Of a stretch of 64,000 nucleotides of DNA, positions 1-7,676 are shown one piece after another. The stretch's first letter is position 1. Each line of letters begins with the position of its first letter. This stretch comes from Haloplanus ruber (lineage in GTDB: Archaea > Halobacteriota > Halobacteria > Halobacteriales > Haloferacaceae). The position numbers were made by a program, and so were the translations under genes. The stretch spans positions 248,001 through 312,000 of the forward strand of contig NZ_JANHDK010000002.1 in the NCBI RefSeq assembly GCF_024494725.1, written 5' to 3'. The notes under the pieces were generated by a model that was not told the DNA's origin, made no database searches, and was given only the letters and a program-made list of their open reading frames with translations.

Positions 1-1
1 C

Positions 2-610
2 GCCATCGCCTTCGCCTCGTCGTCGACGGTCTACGGCGAGGCGCCCCGGCCGACGCCGGAGGATTACGCTCCCTTGGAGCCGATCAGCATGTACGGGGCG
101 TCGAAACTCGCAAACGAGAGCCTCCTCTCCGTGTACGCACACAGCTACGACTGCACGGCCTGGATCTTTCGGTTCGCCAACGTCGTCGGGGAGCGCCTGC
201 AACTCGGCGCCGTCGTTCCGGACTTCATCGAGAAGTTGCGGGCGGATCCGACCGAACTCGAAATCCTCGGCGACGGGCGGCAGGAGAAGTCGTATCTCCA
301 CATCGAGGACTGTCTCGACGCGATGGAGCACATCATCGAGGAAACCGACCGCCCGGTGAACACCTACAACCTCGGCACCCGGACGACAACGTCGGTTCGC
401 CGCATCGCCGACATCGTGAGCGAGGAGATGGACCTCGACCCGACCTACGAGTACACGGGCGGGGACCGGGGCTGGACGGGGGACGTCCCGAAGATGCGTC
501 TCTCCATCGAGAAACTGAGCGCGCTGGGGTGGGAGCCGGCGTATGCGAGCGACGAGGCGGTTCGGGCGGCGACGCGAGCGTTGCTCACCGGCGAAGGCAT
601 CGAGGACTAA
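2..610 (+). CDS. NAD-dependent epimerase/dehydratase, C-terminal part (cut by window edge)
   Basis: The frame is open from the left edge of the window, so the gene is truncated at its 5' end; about 202 residues are visible. It shows the extended short-chain dehydrogenase active site: a Ser-rich strand SSSTVYGE followed by the catalytic YGASK (Tyr-x-x-x-Lys). Downstream are DGRQEKSYLHIEDC and a YNLGT segment, typical of UDP-glucose 4-epimerase-like sugar-nucleotide enzymes. The likely role is interconversion of nucleotide sugars for surface glycan synthesis, which fits the glycosyltransferases further on. The exact sugar substrate cannot be told from sequence. A second, complete epimerase lies at 46122-47063. 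Confidence 0.88.
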   Translation, partial: AIAFASSSTVYGEAPRPTPEDYAPLEPISMYGASKLANESLLSVYAHSYDCTAWIFRFANVVGERLQLGAVVPDFIEKLRADPTELEILGDGRQEKSYLHIEDCLDAMEHIIEETDRPVNTYNLGTRTTTSVRRIADIVSEEMDLDPTYEYTGGDRGWTGDVPKMRLSIEKLSALGWEPAYASDEAVRAATRALLTGEGIED

Positions 611-629
611 CCACGTCTCGGGACGTGTC

Positions 630-743
630 TCACTCGATGATCGCCAGGCAGGCATTACAGAGTGCGCCGATCCACGGTTCGTCTTGGTGTACCTCCGTTC
701 GCTCCTCACACTCGGGGCAGTATTTCCGGTCGTCTACGGCCAT
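630..743 (-). CDS. Small CPxC zinc-ribbon microprotein (37 aa)
   Basis: This short ORF runs from an ATG at 743 to a TGA at 630 and encodes 37 residues. It has two cysteine pairs, CPEC at residues 9-12 and CNAC at 29-32, separated by an acidic stretch with one Trp; that is the layout of a one-knuckle zinc ribbon. Haloarchaea carry many such small CPxCG-type zinc-finger proteins of unknown role. A TATA-like box on the same strand (766-776) sits about 27 bases above the ATG, as expected for a leaderless haloarchaeal transcript, and supports it being real. Function unknown; RNA or protein binding is a guess. Confidence 0.6.
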   Translation of the reverse strand: MAVDDRKYCPECEERTEVHQDEPWIGALCNACLAIIE

Positions 744-1056
744 CACCCAACACGTCACTCGATTGTCTATAAAACCTTCCGGAGAGTGAGGTCAATTGAA
801 AGCAATACCGCTTGGGGACATCCACAGCCACTCAACCGCAGCGATTTGAGGACGTACGGGGGACAGACGTAGCAGCAGGAACGTGATCGGCTATGATACC
901 AGTTAGCCGCGCGGAAGTAGAGATGCTCAGTATACGATAGACAGTAGCCGGGAACCACCTCGGATCGGCAGGTGGAAGTCAAATACGGAGACGGACCACC
1001 CCAAAGTGTATATCTTTTAGTTGATATAATCGGGACGAGCCGGCGCCCCCTGAAAC
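744..1056. promoter_or_regulatory. Intergenic promoter region
   Basis: No gene is seen here. A TATA-like box for the minus strand at 766-776 serves the zinc microprotein. On the plus strand an AT-rich patch around 1008-1030 (TATATC and GATATAAT) lies just upstream of the ABC transporter start at 1057 and is its likely core promoter. Confidence 0.45.
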
Positions 1057-2835
1057 ATGACAGATCTGCGCGAGAAACTACAGGCTGTTTATAAAGCAGC
1101 ACGATTCCGCCCCTGGCTCGGAACCACGATTGTCGTACTGAGCTTTGTCACCGCGTTGCTAGAAGGAATCGGACTCAGCTTCCTGCTTCCGATACTCGAG
1201 ATCGCGCAGTCGCCGTCATCACCCGCAGAAGCCGATGGGATCTTCGGCTTTTTCACCCGTGCGTACGCCTTATTGGGGGTTCCGTTTCAGCTCGAATATC
1301 TGATTATTGGGATTGCAGCCGTTATGACCGTTCGATTCGCGTTGACGTTTCTTACTGCGTGGCTCCGCTCGGTGTTCGGACTGGGCTATCAGCGCGAGTT
1401 ACGGAAGGAACTTTTCGATTCGGTCATGTACGGACCAATCGAATATATCGACGAAGTTGGGTCCGACGAACTCCTGAACAGCCTCATCACCGAGACGAAC
1501 AAGGGTGGAGGGGTTCTGATGATGACGTTCAGTATTGTCGGGACTGGTCTGCGGGGTGTTGTCTATCTCTGTCTGGCAGCCGTACTCTCGCCAACGCTGA
1601 CCGCAGTCGCACTGGTCAGCCTGGGGGTTAGTACGATAGTGGTCAGGTACGGCCTCGAGCCGGCATACGGTGTGGGAGACAAGTCAGCCAACGTGAATGA
1701 TAGGATTCAGGCTATCTCACAGACTAGTTTTCAGGGAGTACGCGATATCCGACTGTTCAACATGCAAGAGGAGTTGTCCGGGCGAATGACCGATGCGCTC
1801 GACGACTATCTGAACATCAACGTTCGGCTCCGGCGAAATCAGGCCGCGCTAAACAACCTCAACAAGTTCACGAACGCGCTCGTCGTGTTCGGGTTAGTGT
1901 ACGTCGGATTCACCTACACTGGGCTTTCGGTGTCGAGACTCGGGGTGTTTCTTTTCGCTGTATTCCGGCTGTCTCCCGTTCTAAACCAACTCAACACGCA
2001 GATATACGGCTTGGATGGACAGTTACCGCACGTGGTACGCATTCACGCTCGACTGCGAGAGATATCTGAACGAAAGTCGGCGATGTCTACCGACGGAGCT
2101 CCCGTTAACTCGGTGGAGACCATCCGATTCGAGGGGGTATCGTTCGCCTACGAAGGCGACAGTACGGTGCTTCAGGACATCTCGTTCGAAGTTGGCCGGG
2201 GTGAAGAGATTGCTCTCGTGGGACCGTCCGGAGCAGGTAAGTCGACCGTCGTCTCGCTGCTCGGCCGGTTACGGAACCCCAACGCCGGACGGATTCTCGC
2301 CGACGGAACGCCGATCAGCGAATTCGATACCGACGAGTGGCGGGATTGTATCGCAATCGTTCGGCAAAGCCCGTTCATATTCAACGGGACGCTTCGGGAG
2401 AACGTCACTATCGGCAACCGAGATGCCTCCCAGCGGGAGATAGAGCGAGTTTGTGAGGTGGCACAGGTGACGGAGTTCCTCTCCGGGTTGCCCGACAGGT
2501 ACGAAACGGAGTTGGGCGAAAACGGCGTCCGTCTATCGGGAGGGCAAAAGCAGCGAGTAGCAATCGCCCGGGCACTCCTCAAGGAAGCCGATATACTCGT
2601 TCTCGACGAAGCAACGAGCGAACTCGACACCAACATCGAACGGGACGTGTACCGTGGCATCAGAGAACTCGAAAATCGATTCGCAACGATCAGTATCGCG
2701 CATCGGCTGTCGACCGTTAGCGATGCCGACCGAATCTACACGTTCGTGAACGGCCGCATTACCGAAGTCGGCACACATACGCAACTTCTCGACAGCGAAG
2801 GAGACTACGCGGACTTATACACGACGCAATCGTAA
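1057..2835 (+). CDS. ABC exporter, fused membrane and ATPase domains (probable lasso peptide exporter, D protein)
   Basis: This 592-residue half-transporter has an N-terminal membrane domain (about residues 20-310, several hydrophobic helices) fused to a nucleotide-binding domain. Walker A is GPSGAGKST at residues 389-397, the signature is LSGGQKQR from 493, Walker B is ILVLDE from 513, and the switch His is in IAHRLS at 549. All catalytic residues are present, so it should be active as a homodimer. This type exports lipids, peptides or glycans. It is the first gene of a locus holding lasso precursors, B1, B2 and C proteins, so export of mature lasso peptide (D role) is the best reading. The nearby epimerase leaves glycolipid flipping as the alternative. 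Confidence 0.85.
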   Translation: MTDLREKLQAVYKAARFRPWLGTTIVVLSFVTALLEGIGLSFLLPILEIAQSPSSPAEADGIFGFFTRAYALLGVPFQLEYLIIGIAAVMTVRFALTFLTAWLRSVFGLGYQRELRKELFDSVMYGPIEYIDEVGSDELLNSLITETNKGGGVLMMTFSIVGTGLRGVVYLCLAAVLSPTLTAVALVSLGVSTIVVRYGLEPAYGVGDKSANVNDRIQAISQTSFQGVRDIRLFNMQEELSGRMTDALDDYLNINVRLRRNQAALNNLNKFTNALVVFGLVYVGFTYTGLSVSRLGVFLFAVFRLSPVLNQLNTQIYGLDGQLPHVVRIHARLREISERKSAMSTDGAPVNSVETIRFEGVSFAYEGDSTVLQDISFEVGRGEEIALVGPSGAGKSTVVSLLGRLRNPNAGRILADGTPISEFDTDEWRDCIAIVRQSPFIFNGTLRENVTIGNRDASQREIERVCEVAQVTEFLSGLPDRYETELGENGVRLSGGQKQRVAIARALLKEADILVLDEATSELDTNIERDVYRGIRELENRFATISIAHRLSTVSDADRIYTFVNGRITEVGTHTQLLDSEGDYADLYTTQS

Positions 2836-3116
2836 ACCGGTGAGACGCTGTGCTACAGTCGGAAACCTCGGACGTGGGGACGACAACTCGACGCACAGAA
2901 CATCCGAAACCGTGTTATAGCCGACATTCGCGGGTGCTGAGGGATTATGCGATGGTCGAACCGAAGCCGTAGAATCCGGTCGGACTGTTTCGGTAAGAGA
3001 GCTTCGCACTGATCAGGGGGAGTCGCCTCCTGAAGGCCGACAACGGCCGTTTCTCGGTCGAAGGGTCACCAGTACGGGCTGGAACGGTAGACTGAAAAAT
3101 CGCGAATGGCCGGCCG

Positions 3117-3278
3117 TTATGAGTCTTGGACGAAGTCGCCGTCCAGCGGGTTCGGATCGTTCGTGTCGGTGAAGCCGTCGACGGCTGAACCGATCTTGTC
3201 TTGACTGTTCTCGGTCACCGCGCCGACAGCACCGTACGATTCCACCGTGGGGGTCTGGTACGTTCGTTTTCTTGTCAT
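3117..3278 (-). CDS. Lasso peptide precursor A1 (53 aa)
   Basis: This short ORF runs from an ATG at 3278 to a TAA at 3117. The N-terminal half carries the lasso leader signature Tyr7-x-x-Pro10-x5-Gly16-x5-Thr22, the motif bound by lasso B1 recognition domains. The second half is Gly/Asp/Asn-rich and ends in Ser53. A block DKIGSAVD (residues 27-34) is nearly repeated in precursor A2 as EKIGSAMD. If the core starts at Gly30, Asp38 would be ring residue 9; if cleavage follows Thr-x as in classical lassos the core would start at Asn24 with no well-placed acid, so the cut site is uncertain. The gene lies just downstream of the cyclase gene and has its own TATA box. A C-terminal Ser is the residue phosphorylated by known lasso kinases. 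Confidence 0.75.
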   Translation of the reverse strand: MTRKRTYQTPTVESYGAVGAVTENSQDKIGSAVDGFTDTNDPNPLDGDFVQDS

Positions 3279-3301
3279 CAATTCAGTAACTATACCGAGA
3301 T

Positions 3302-3314
3302 AACATAAAAGTTT
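3302..3314 (-). promoter_or_regulatory. TATA box of precursor A1
   Basis: On the minus strand this reads CTTTTATGT, centred about 29 bases above the A1 start codon, the spacing of a leaderless haloarchaeal transcript. A1 can therefore be transcribed separately from, and more strongly than, the upstream B1-C operon. The rest of 3279-3463 shows nothing else. Confidence 0.4.
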
Positions 3315-3463
3315 GGTCGCGGGGTGAACACTATCCTAGCGATAGATTGCGGACGGCGATCTGAGGCCCCACAACGGCCGGACACGATACGAAGGCTGTC
3401 GTCCGAGAGCCTGTGGGCCTGTGTTCGTCGAGATGGGGTGACGCCACGCGAAACGCGAACGAA

Positions 3464-5326
3464 CTACTGAGTGTTCAACCACGTCCACAAGGCAAGTGCT
3501 CGCCAGAGAACCCGAACGTCTCCACCGTCTCGTTCCGTATTGAATCGTTCGTAGGTGGACCGGAGTACGTCCATGTCGTGATACTGCGCGATGACCCCGG
3601 GGGCGTCGAGCATCCGCGAGATCGCCTCGTCTTCCCGTGCTAGCGCATTACGAACCGCGTCATCCATCGTCGTTTTCTGTAGCCGTGACCGGATTTCCTC
3701 GGGAAGAACGTCGTGAAGGGAGCGGCGGACGATAGAGCGCGGGCGCCCCTCGGAAAACTGCTGGGTCGGCGGAAGCTTGATCAGGAACTCGAGGAGTCGC
3801 CTATCGGTGTACGGATGTCGGGATTCGATACCGAACGCTGCGTCACGCTGGTTACACACTTCGAGTGCTTCGGTGAACATACCGATCATTATCGACGTGT
3901 AATGCTGCCGTCTGTAGTTCGGACGTAACGATCGGTCGGCCACGTTTAGCGTTTTGTACCTACTACGAAGTGCAATCCGTTCCGCGAAGTCCGGATCTAT
4001 CGCCGGGTTCGCCCGTTCCTCGAGTACGGGATTACCCCGAATCTGTTGCAGCGTCCGAACGAGTCCGTCCGGAACGAGTCGCTTGATAACTTGATTGTAG
4101 AATATGTCCGTTTTTTTGCCGTTCCACGTCTCACTCGTTGTCTTGAGTTCGTCGTACAGTTGCAGCCAGTGGCCGGTTCGGAAGAGGTACAAAAATACGC
4201 CGAGTCCCTGACCGCCCGCTGCATCCCCCATGAGACCAGTCAACAACACATCGAGGCCGATCTCGTCGGCTTGCTTCGCTCGTTCCCACCCTGTAAAGTG
4301 TGCTGGATGATGTAGCGGTTGGTCGAAACAAGATACGAGATCGTCACGGTCAACGAGTATACTGACACCGTCGGTCTGGACGTACCACGGAGAGATCCCG
4401 TCCTGATCGGCCATGACGTCGATATACGCCCGCTCGTCGCTCCCGGGCGTGTCGTCAAAGACGTTCGAAATGGAGTGAAGGGTCTCGTGGTCGGGGACTA
4501 GCTCTCGGGCGACGGCAGTAACCGACGACGAATCGAGACCGCCGCTGAGCTCAACGCCGGCATCTCCGGAGGTGCGGAGGCGACACCGCACGGCCTCGGT
4601 GAACAGTTCTCGAAACCGGGTTTCGTACGCTGCATCGGATTCGAGACGGAGCGGAGTGTCGAGAGCGGGTTTCCAGTATCGTTCCATCGACCGCCCGGTG
4701 GCCGATAGCTGTAGTGTGTGCGCGGGGGGAAGTCGGCGCACCGATTGGTGGATCGTATTCTGCTTATCACCGAATCGTCCAACGAGAAAGTCGCCGATGC
4801 GTTCCGGATCAGATTCCGTCGGGATGAACGGTAACGAGAGGAGCGCTTTGATTTCCGAGGCGGCGGCGAACACGTCGTCAGCCCGGTAGTAGTACAGCGG
4901 CCGAACCCCAACGTGATCCCGCGCACAGAACAACGTGCCTGCGTCGAGATCGAAGATGACGAACGCGAACGCACCGACCAGGTGTTCGGCGCACTGGTTG
5001 CCCCACCTGCGGTACGCCGCAGCGATGAGTTCGCTATCCGAGATCTGTTCCGCAGGTTCGGAGATCGTGAGCTTCGAGAGGAGTTCGTGACGGTTGTCTA
5101 TCCTGGCATCCGCGCTCACGACCGTGTCGCCATCGCGATAGGGTTGATCGTCGAGCGCAGACTGCGGGGTGGTCTGGAACTGTTGGTGACCAAGGGCAAC
5201 GTGATCGTCGCACCACGAAGCACACCCGTCCGGGCCACGGTGGTCGATCGCCTCCAGCATCCGTCGAATATTGTTCCGGCTGTCGAACGCTCGATTCCGG
5301 TCGAAGAGTGCGACGATCCCGCTCAC
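3464..5326 (-). CDS. Lasso peptide cyclase (C protein, asparagine synthetase-like), 620 aa
   Basis: This is an asparagine synthetase B homologue: an N-terminal class II glutamine amidotransferase-like domain (residues 1 to about 200) followed by an ATP-pyrophosphatase domain with the P-loop SGGLDSS at 261-267. The protein begins Met-Ser-Gly-Ile-Val, whereas true asparagine synthetases begin Met-Cys-Gly-Ile. The glutaminase nucleophile Cys is therefore absent, as in many lasso cyclases, which adenylate an Asp/Glu side chain and close the macrolactam. It starts with GTG, overlapping the stop of the upstream ORF (GTGA), so it is translationally coupled into the B1-B2-C order. A1 follows downstream. 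The alternative, a sugar- or peptide-modifying amidotransferase, is less likely given B1, B2 and the leader peptides. Confidence 0.85.
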   Translation of the reverse strand: MSGIVALFDRNRAFDSRNNIRRMLEAIDHRGPDGCASWCDDHVALGHQQFQTTPQSALDDQPYRDGDTVVSADARIDNRHELLSKLTISEPAEQISDSELIAAAYRRWGNQCAEHLVGAFAFVIFDLDAGTLFCARDHVGVRPLYYYRADDVFAAASEIKALLSLPFIPTESDPERIGDFLVGRFGDKQNTIHQSVRRLPPAHTLQLSATGRSMERYWKPALDTPLRLESDAAYETRFRELFTEAVRCRLRTSGDAGVELSGGLDSSSVTAVARELVPDHETLHSISNVFDDTPGSDERAYIDVMADQDGISPWYVQTDGVSILVDRDDLVSCFDQPLHHPAHFTGWERAKQADEIGLDVLLTGLMGDAAGGQGLGVFLYLFRTGHWLQLYDELKTTSETWNGKKTDIFYNQVIKRLVPDGLVRTLQQIRGNPVLEERANPAIDPDFAERIALRSRYKTLNVADRSLRPNYRRQHYTSIMIGMFTEALEVCNQRDAAFGIESRHPYTDRRLLEFLIKLPPTQQFSEGRPRSIVRRSLHDVLPEEIRSRLQKTTMDDAVRNALAREDEAISRMLDAPGVIAQYHDMDVLRSTYERFNTERDGGDVRVLWRALALWTWLNTQ

Positions 5327-5754
5327 AGGTCATCACCTGTGCCGAAAGCGAGAGGCAGAGAGGGAGACGAAAAGCGGGTATCGGCGGCGGAATTCGCACC
5401 GTGCCCGATAGCGCCGAGTCTCTCGGACGGAGCATGAACGCGTAGTTCGGCACCCGTTCGAGATCTCGGGAAGCGTTCAAGCGGCGTATATATGGTTCCG
5501 ACATAGAAGGGTGAATCTCCGAAGTCACCACGGCCGGGGAAGGAGTGCTCAGTCGTTACGGTGGTTCGACGGACCAAATCGGGGTAAGAGGCGCAAAAAC
5601 TCTCACCACCGGCGGGTGACTGGCGGCGAGATGATTGCCGGGTGCTCGCGGATCGCGTCGGGGTAGTCGGAACGAGGCCAGATGACACACGTAGCGAGTG
5701 GAGCGATAGTGTTCTGTGTTGAACTGGTAACGCCTCGCTCGCAGATGGACTCAT
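5323..5754 (-). pseudogene. Degenerate lasso B2 peptidase (copy 1)
   Basis: This 143-codon open frame sits exactly where B2 is expected. Its ATG overlaps the B1 stop (ATGA) and its stop overlaps the cyclase GTG. It does not read as a normal protein (Ser/Arg/Pro-rich, no hydrophobic N-terminal helix). Aligned by eye to the intact B2 at 8024-8470, traces remain: PxLV....VT.E..FPG matches PSRIV....VTEYYLPG, and APSERLGAIGH matches PHSEDGFIAHS, which keeps the catalytic His register. The catalytic Cys segment is lost. I read it as a decayed B2 whose frame stayed open. It could instead be a diverged functional protein; nucleotide alignment would decide. Confidence 0.5.
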
Positions 5755-6059
5755 ACCTCATCCTGAGGGTCGGGAGTGTGAACCAAATCTAGTTCGAGGA
5801 GTTCCGAAACCAACGTTCGAACGTCCATCTTGCACCGGTCTTTATCAACGTCGTACGCTTCGAAGATGGTCTCATATATCTCCTCAACGGTGTGCGGTTC
5901 TTGGACGATATTCCAGATATCCGCCCCGACCCGGTTGAAGCCATAGTACGTTCCGCCTTCAATATGAAGGATCACCGATTCGTCGTCGATCTCTGTCGAA
6001 AGACAGTCCTCACTGGCGACGATTGTCGTCGAGTCCGAGAGATTAGGATTCGAAGACAT
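5751..6059 (-). CDS. Lasso B1 protein, PqqD-like precursor recognition element (102 aa)
   Basis: This stand-alone PqqD-fold protein has the family pattern: a beta-rich N-terminal half (ESVILHIEGGTYYGFN, then a GADIW turn) followed by helices (TVEEIYETIFEAY) and a final LVSELLELDLV helix. In lasso pathways this RiPP recognition element binds the leader's YxxP motif and delivers the precursor to the B2 peptidase and cyclase. It is the first gene of a minus-strand unit in which every junction overlaps (B1, degenerate B2, C). A TATA box lies about 35 bases upstream. PQQ biosynthesis is unlikely, because no other pqq gene is nearby and the partners are lasso genes. Confidence 0.82.
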   Translation of the reverse strand: MSSNPNLSDSTTIVASEDCLSTEIDDESVILHIEGGTYYGFNRVGADIWNIVQEPHTVEEIYETIFEAYDVDKDRCKMDVRTLVSELLELDLVHTPDPQDEV

Positions 6060-6070
6060 TCACGGTCAGG

Positions 6071-6098
6071 TATCAATATACTATCATAGGATATAAAT
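6071..6098 (-). promoter_or_regulatory. B1 promoter and conserved upstream element
   Basis: A TATA box (plus-strand TATAAAT, about 6092-6098) is followed toward the gene by TATCAATATACTATC at 6071-6085, 12 bases from the B1 start codon. The degenerate B1 copy has the same arrangement, TATCGATATACTGTC at 8785-8799 and TATAAAT at 8806-8812, with almost identical spacing. Shared sequence between two otherwise decayed upstream regions suggests a common promoter or operator inherited from a duplication. Confidence 0.5.
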
Positions 6099-6448
6099 TC
6101 TGCTGGTTCCCGGAGAGTCCGTATATAAAGCGTCACATCCTCACACGGTCTTCGACCCGTCGGACGTGAGTTACTACTGGTCGCCTGCTTTTCGACGGTG
6201 GAGACATGATGACAGTGGTTTCGGGTGGGCGTACCCTTCGCGCACAGCATCGTGGTATGTTTCCGGTAATCGCGTCACTGAACGCGGTTCGTGACTCTCG
6301 CGCACGATTCACCGTTGTACCGCGACGGCGGAGACAAGCGGATACGAGCTCTCGGCCTGCGCTCTTAGCAGGTGGAGCTATGGGAGTCGAAACACCGAAT
6401 GTCAGCAAAGTATATGTTCACGTACCGTTTATACACCAACGACGGTGA
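6099..6448. other. Intergenic spacer between B1 and the kinase
   Basis: No convincing gene is seen. It separates the divergent B1 and kinase genes. A TATA-like GTTTATACACC at 6427-6437 lies directly before the presumed kinase start and is probably its promoter. An unusually long spacer for a divergent promoter pair may mean lost coding sequence. Confidence 0.35.
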
Positions 6449-7348
6449 CTGATTATCTACTATAGAGTATACGGGCTGGTAGTTCGGTCGGATATCGAAC
6501 TACCGGAACTCCGGTCCGTCGATCCCGAGGATGCCACGGCCGATGTCGTCATCCAGCGCGATCAGCTCTCATCGGTCCCGGAATCAGCGAGGGGAAACGC
6601 TGGCGAGCGGTTTCAAGCTGGCCCAGAGAAGTGTCACCTTACGTATGACGGGGTCGGGTCGTTTCTGATCGAATCCGGTGAGCGAATCCAGTACGATCCG
6701 GCCGCGGCTCGGGCAACACAGACGGGGGCGTTCCGAAAGATACTGTTGAATCAAGGGCTCGGGCTGCTTCTTCATCAGCGGGGAACCCTCGTGTTGCACG
6801 CTAGTGCCGTGTCGATCGACGGACAGGCAGTTGTGTTTCTCGGGGAACGGGGTGCCGGAAAATCAACGACTGCCGCAGCACTTCACCTGCGAGGGTTTCC
6901 GATAATCGCGGACGATGTCGTTGGCATCACCCTCAAAGATGGTGAGCCAACCGTCGTGCCCGGGGTTGCACATCTCCATCTGACGGCGGATGCGGCCGGC
7001 CTTCTTGACGTCGCTCACTCTGCGACAGAGGGTACGGCACGAAAGGAGCAGTATCGAGCCGAAGGTGTCTCGGCGGCGGTACCCCTGTGCCGGATATATC
7101 ACCTCGAAGGCGGGGAGTCTGTTTCGCTTCGAACGCTATCGGGGAGAGAGTCGTTTTTAGCTCTGCTCGACAATAGTTACGCCACGGCGATCCTTTCAGA
7201 TACGGGAACAGTATCTACTCACTTTCAGCTGTGCTCGGACGTCCTCACGAAGGTACCCTGCCGACGGCTGCGGCGACCAAAGGACGCCGAAACGCTGCCA
7301 ACGGTCGTCGAGCAGGTTCGGGATGATTGTCCGCCACCGTCATCATAA
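6449..7348 (+). CDS. HPr kinase-like precursor kinase of the lasso locus; start codon disrupted
   Basis: The open frame from 6449 encodes about 299 residues. It contains the HPr kinase/phosphorylase-type P-loop GERGAGKST (from 6842), preceded by [12 protein letters not shown] and followed by IADDVVGI, both typical of the family. Homologues in bacterial lasso clusters phosphorylate the precursor's C-terminal Ser. The N-terminal part (YRVYGLVVRSDIELPEL) is clearly coding but has no in-frame ATG, GTG or TTG before 6746. A GTG at 6445 sits well behind the promoter but is out of frame and meets TAG six codons later. Either a frameshift near the start has damaged the gene, a rare start codon is used, or a shortened 200-residue form starts at 6746, keeping the P-loop. 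The paralogue at 41508-42425 has a comparable length (305 aa), supporting the long form. Confidence 0.7.
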   Translation: MIIYYRVYGLVVRSDIELPELRSVDPEDATADVVIQRDQLSSVPESARGNAGERFQAGPEKCHLTYDGVGSFLIESGERIQYDPAAARATQTGAFRKILLNQGLGLLLHQRGTLVLHASAVSIDGQAVVFLGERGAGKSTTAAALHLRGFPIIADDVVGITLKDGEPTVVPGVAHLHLTADAAGLLDVAHSATEGTARKEQYRAEGVSAAVPLCRIYHLEGGESVSLRTLSGRESFLALLDNSYATAILSDTGTVSTHFQLCSDVLTKVPCRRLRRPKDAETLPTVVEQVRDDCPPPSS

Positions 7349-7425
7349 ATAGGTAGCGCCCGGGGGGAGTATCCAGCCGTCGACGCTAATTCAACTGCCG
7401 TGACTCGCAGATGACGACGGGGTTG

Positions 7426-7575
7426 TCAGTCTGATTCGACATCGCCGCTCAGGATTATATCACTCGTCGTCGTGACTTCCGAGTCCATCGCACTTCCGAT
7501 CTTCTCGTCTCGTTCGGTCCGAGAACTCACGGTGCCGTACTCCTCGATCACGGGCGTTTCGTACGTCTTGCTCAT
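7426..7575 (-). CDS. Lasso peptide precursor A2 (49 aa)
   Basis: It runs from an ATG at 7575 to a TGA at 7426. It has the same leader motif as A1 with identical spacing: Tyr5-x-x-Pro8-x5-Gly14-x5-Thr20. This is followed by EKIGSAMD, which mirrors A1's DKIGSAVD. The tail is Thr/Ser/Asp-rich and ends ESD, so Ser is penultimate rather than terminal. If the core starts at Gly27, Glu33 would be at ring position 7; this is only a guess. The gene lies downstream of the degenerate cyclase copy, in the same relative position as A1 to the intact cyclase. A TATAAAA box (7607-7617) is about 35 bases upstream. Confidence 0.72.
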   Translation of the reverse strand: MSKTYETPVIEEYGTVSSRTERDEKIGSAMDSEVTTTSDIILSGDVESD

Positions 7576-7606
7576 TATACACCCCACATCATATTGTACG
7601 CTTCGT

Positions 7607-7617
7607 GGTATAAAACC
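7607..7617 (-). promoter_or_regulatory. TATA box of precursor A2
   Basis: The minus strand reads GGTTTTATACC, about 35 bases above the A2 start codon, giving A2 its own promoter independent of the B2 operon. Confidence 0.4.
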
Positions 7618-7676
7618 AGGGACCAAACAGGAGAAACCGGGGTGCGACAGCGCGCCGGAGAATCAGCGTCGGGAAA

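Noticed and set aside
3464-5326. Housekeeping asparagine synthetase
   Set aside because: The nucleophile Cys is replaced by Ser and the gene sits in a B1-B2-C operon with leader peptides, so a lasso cyclase fits better.
5751-6059. PQQ biosynthesis protein PqqD
   Set aside because: No other pqq gene nearby; the neighbours are lasso maturation genes.
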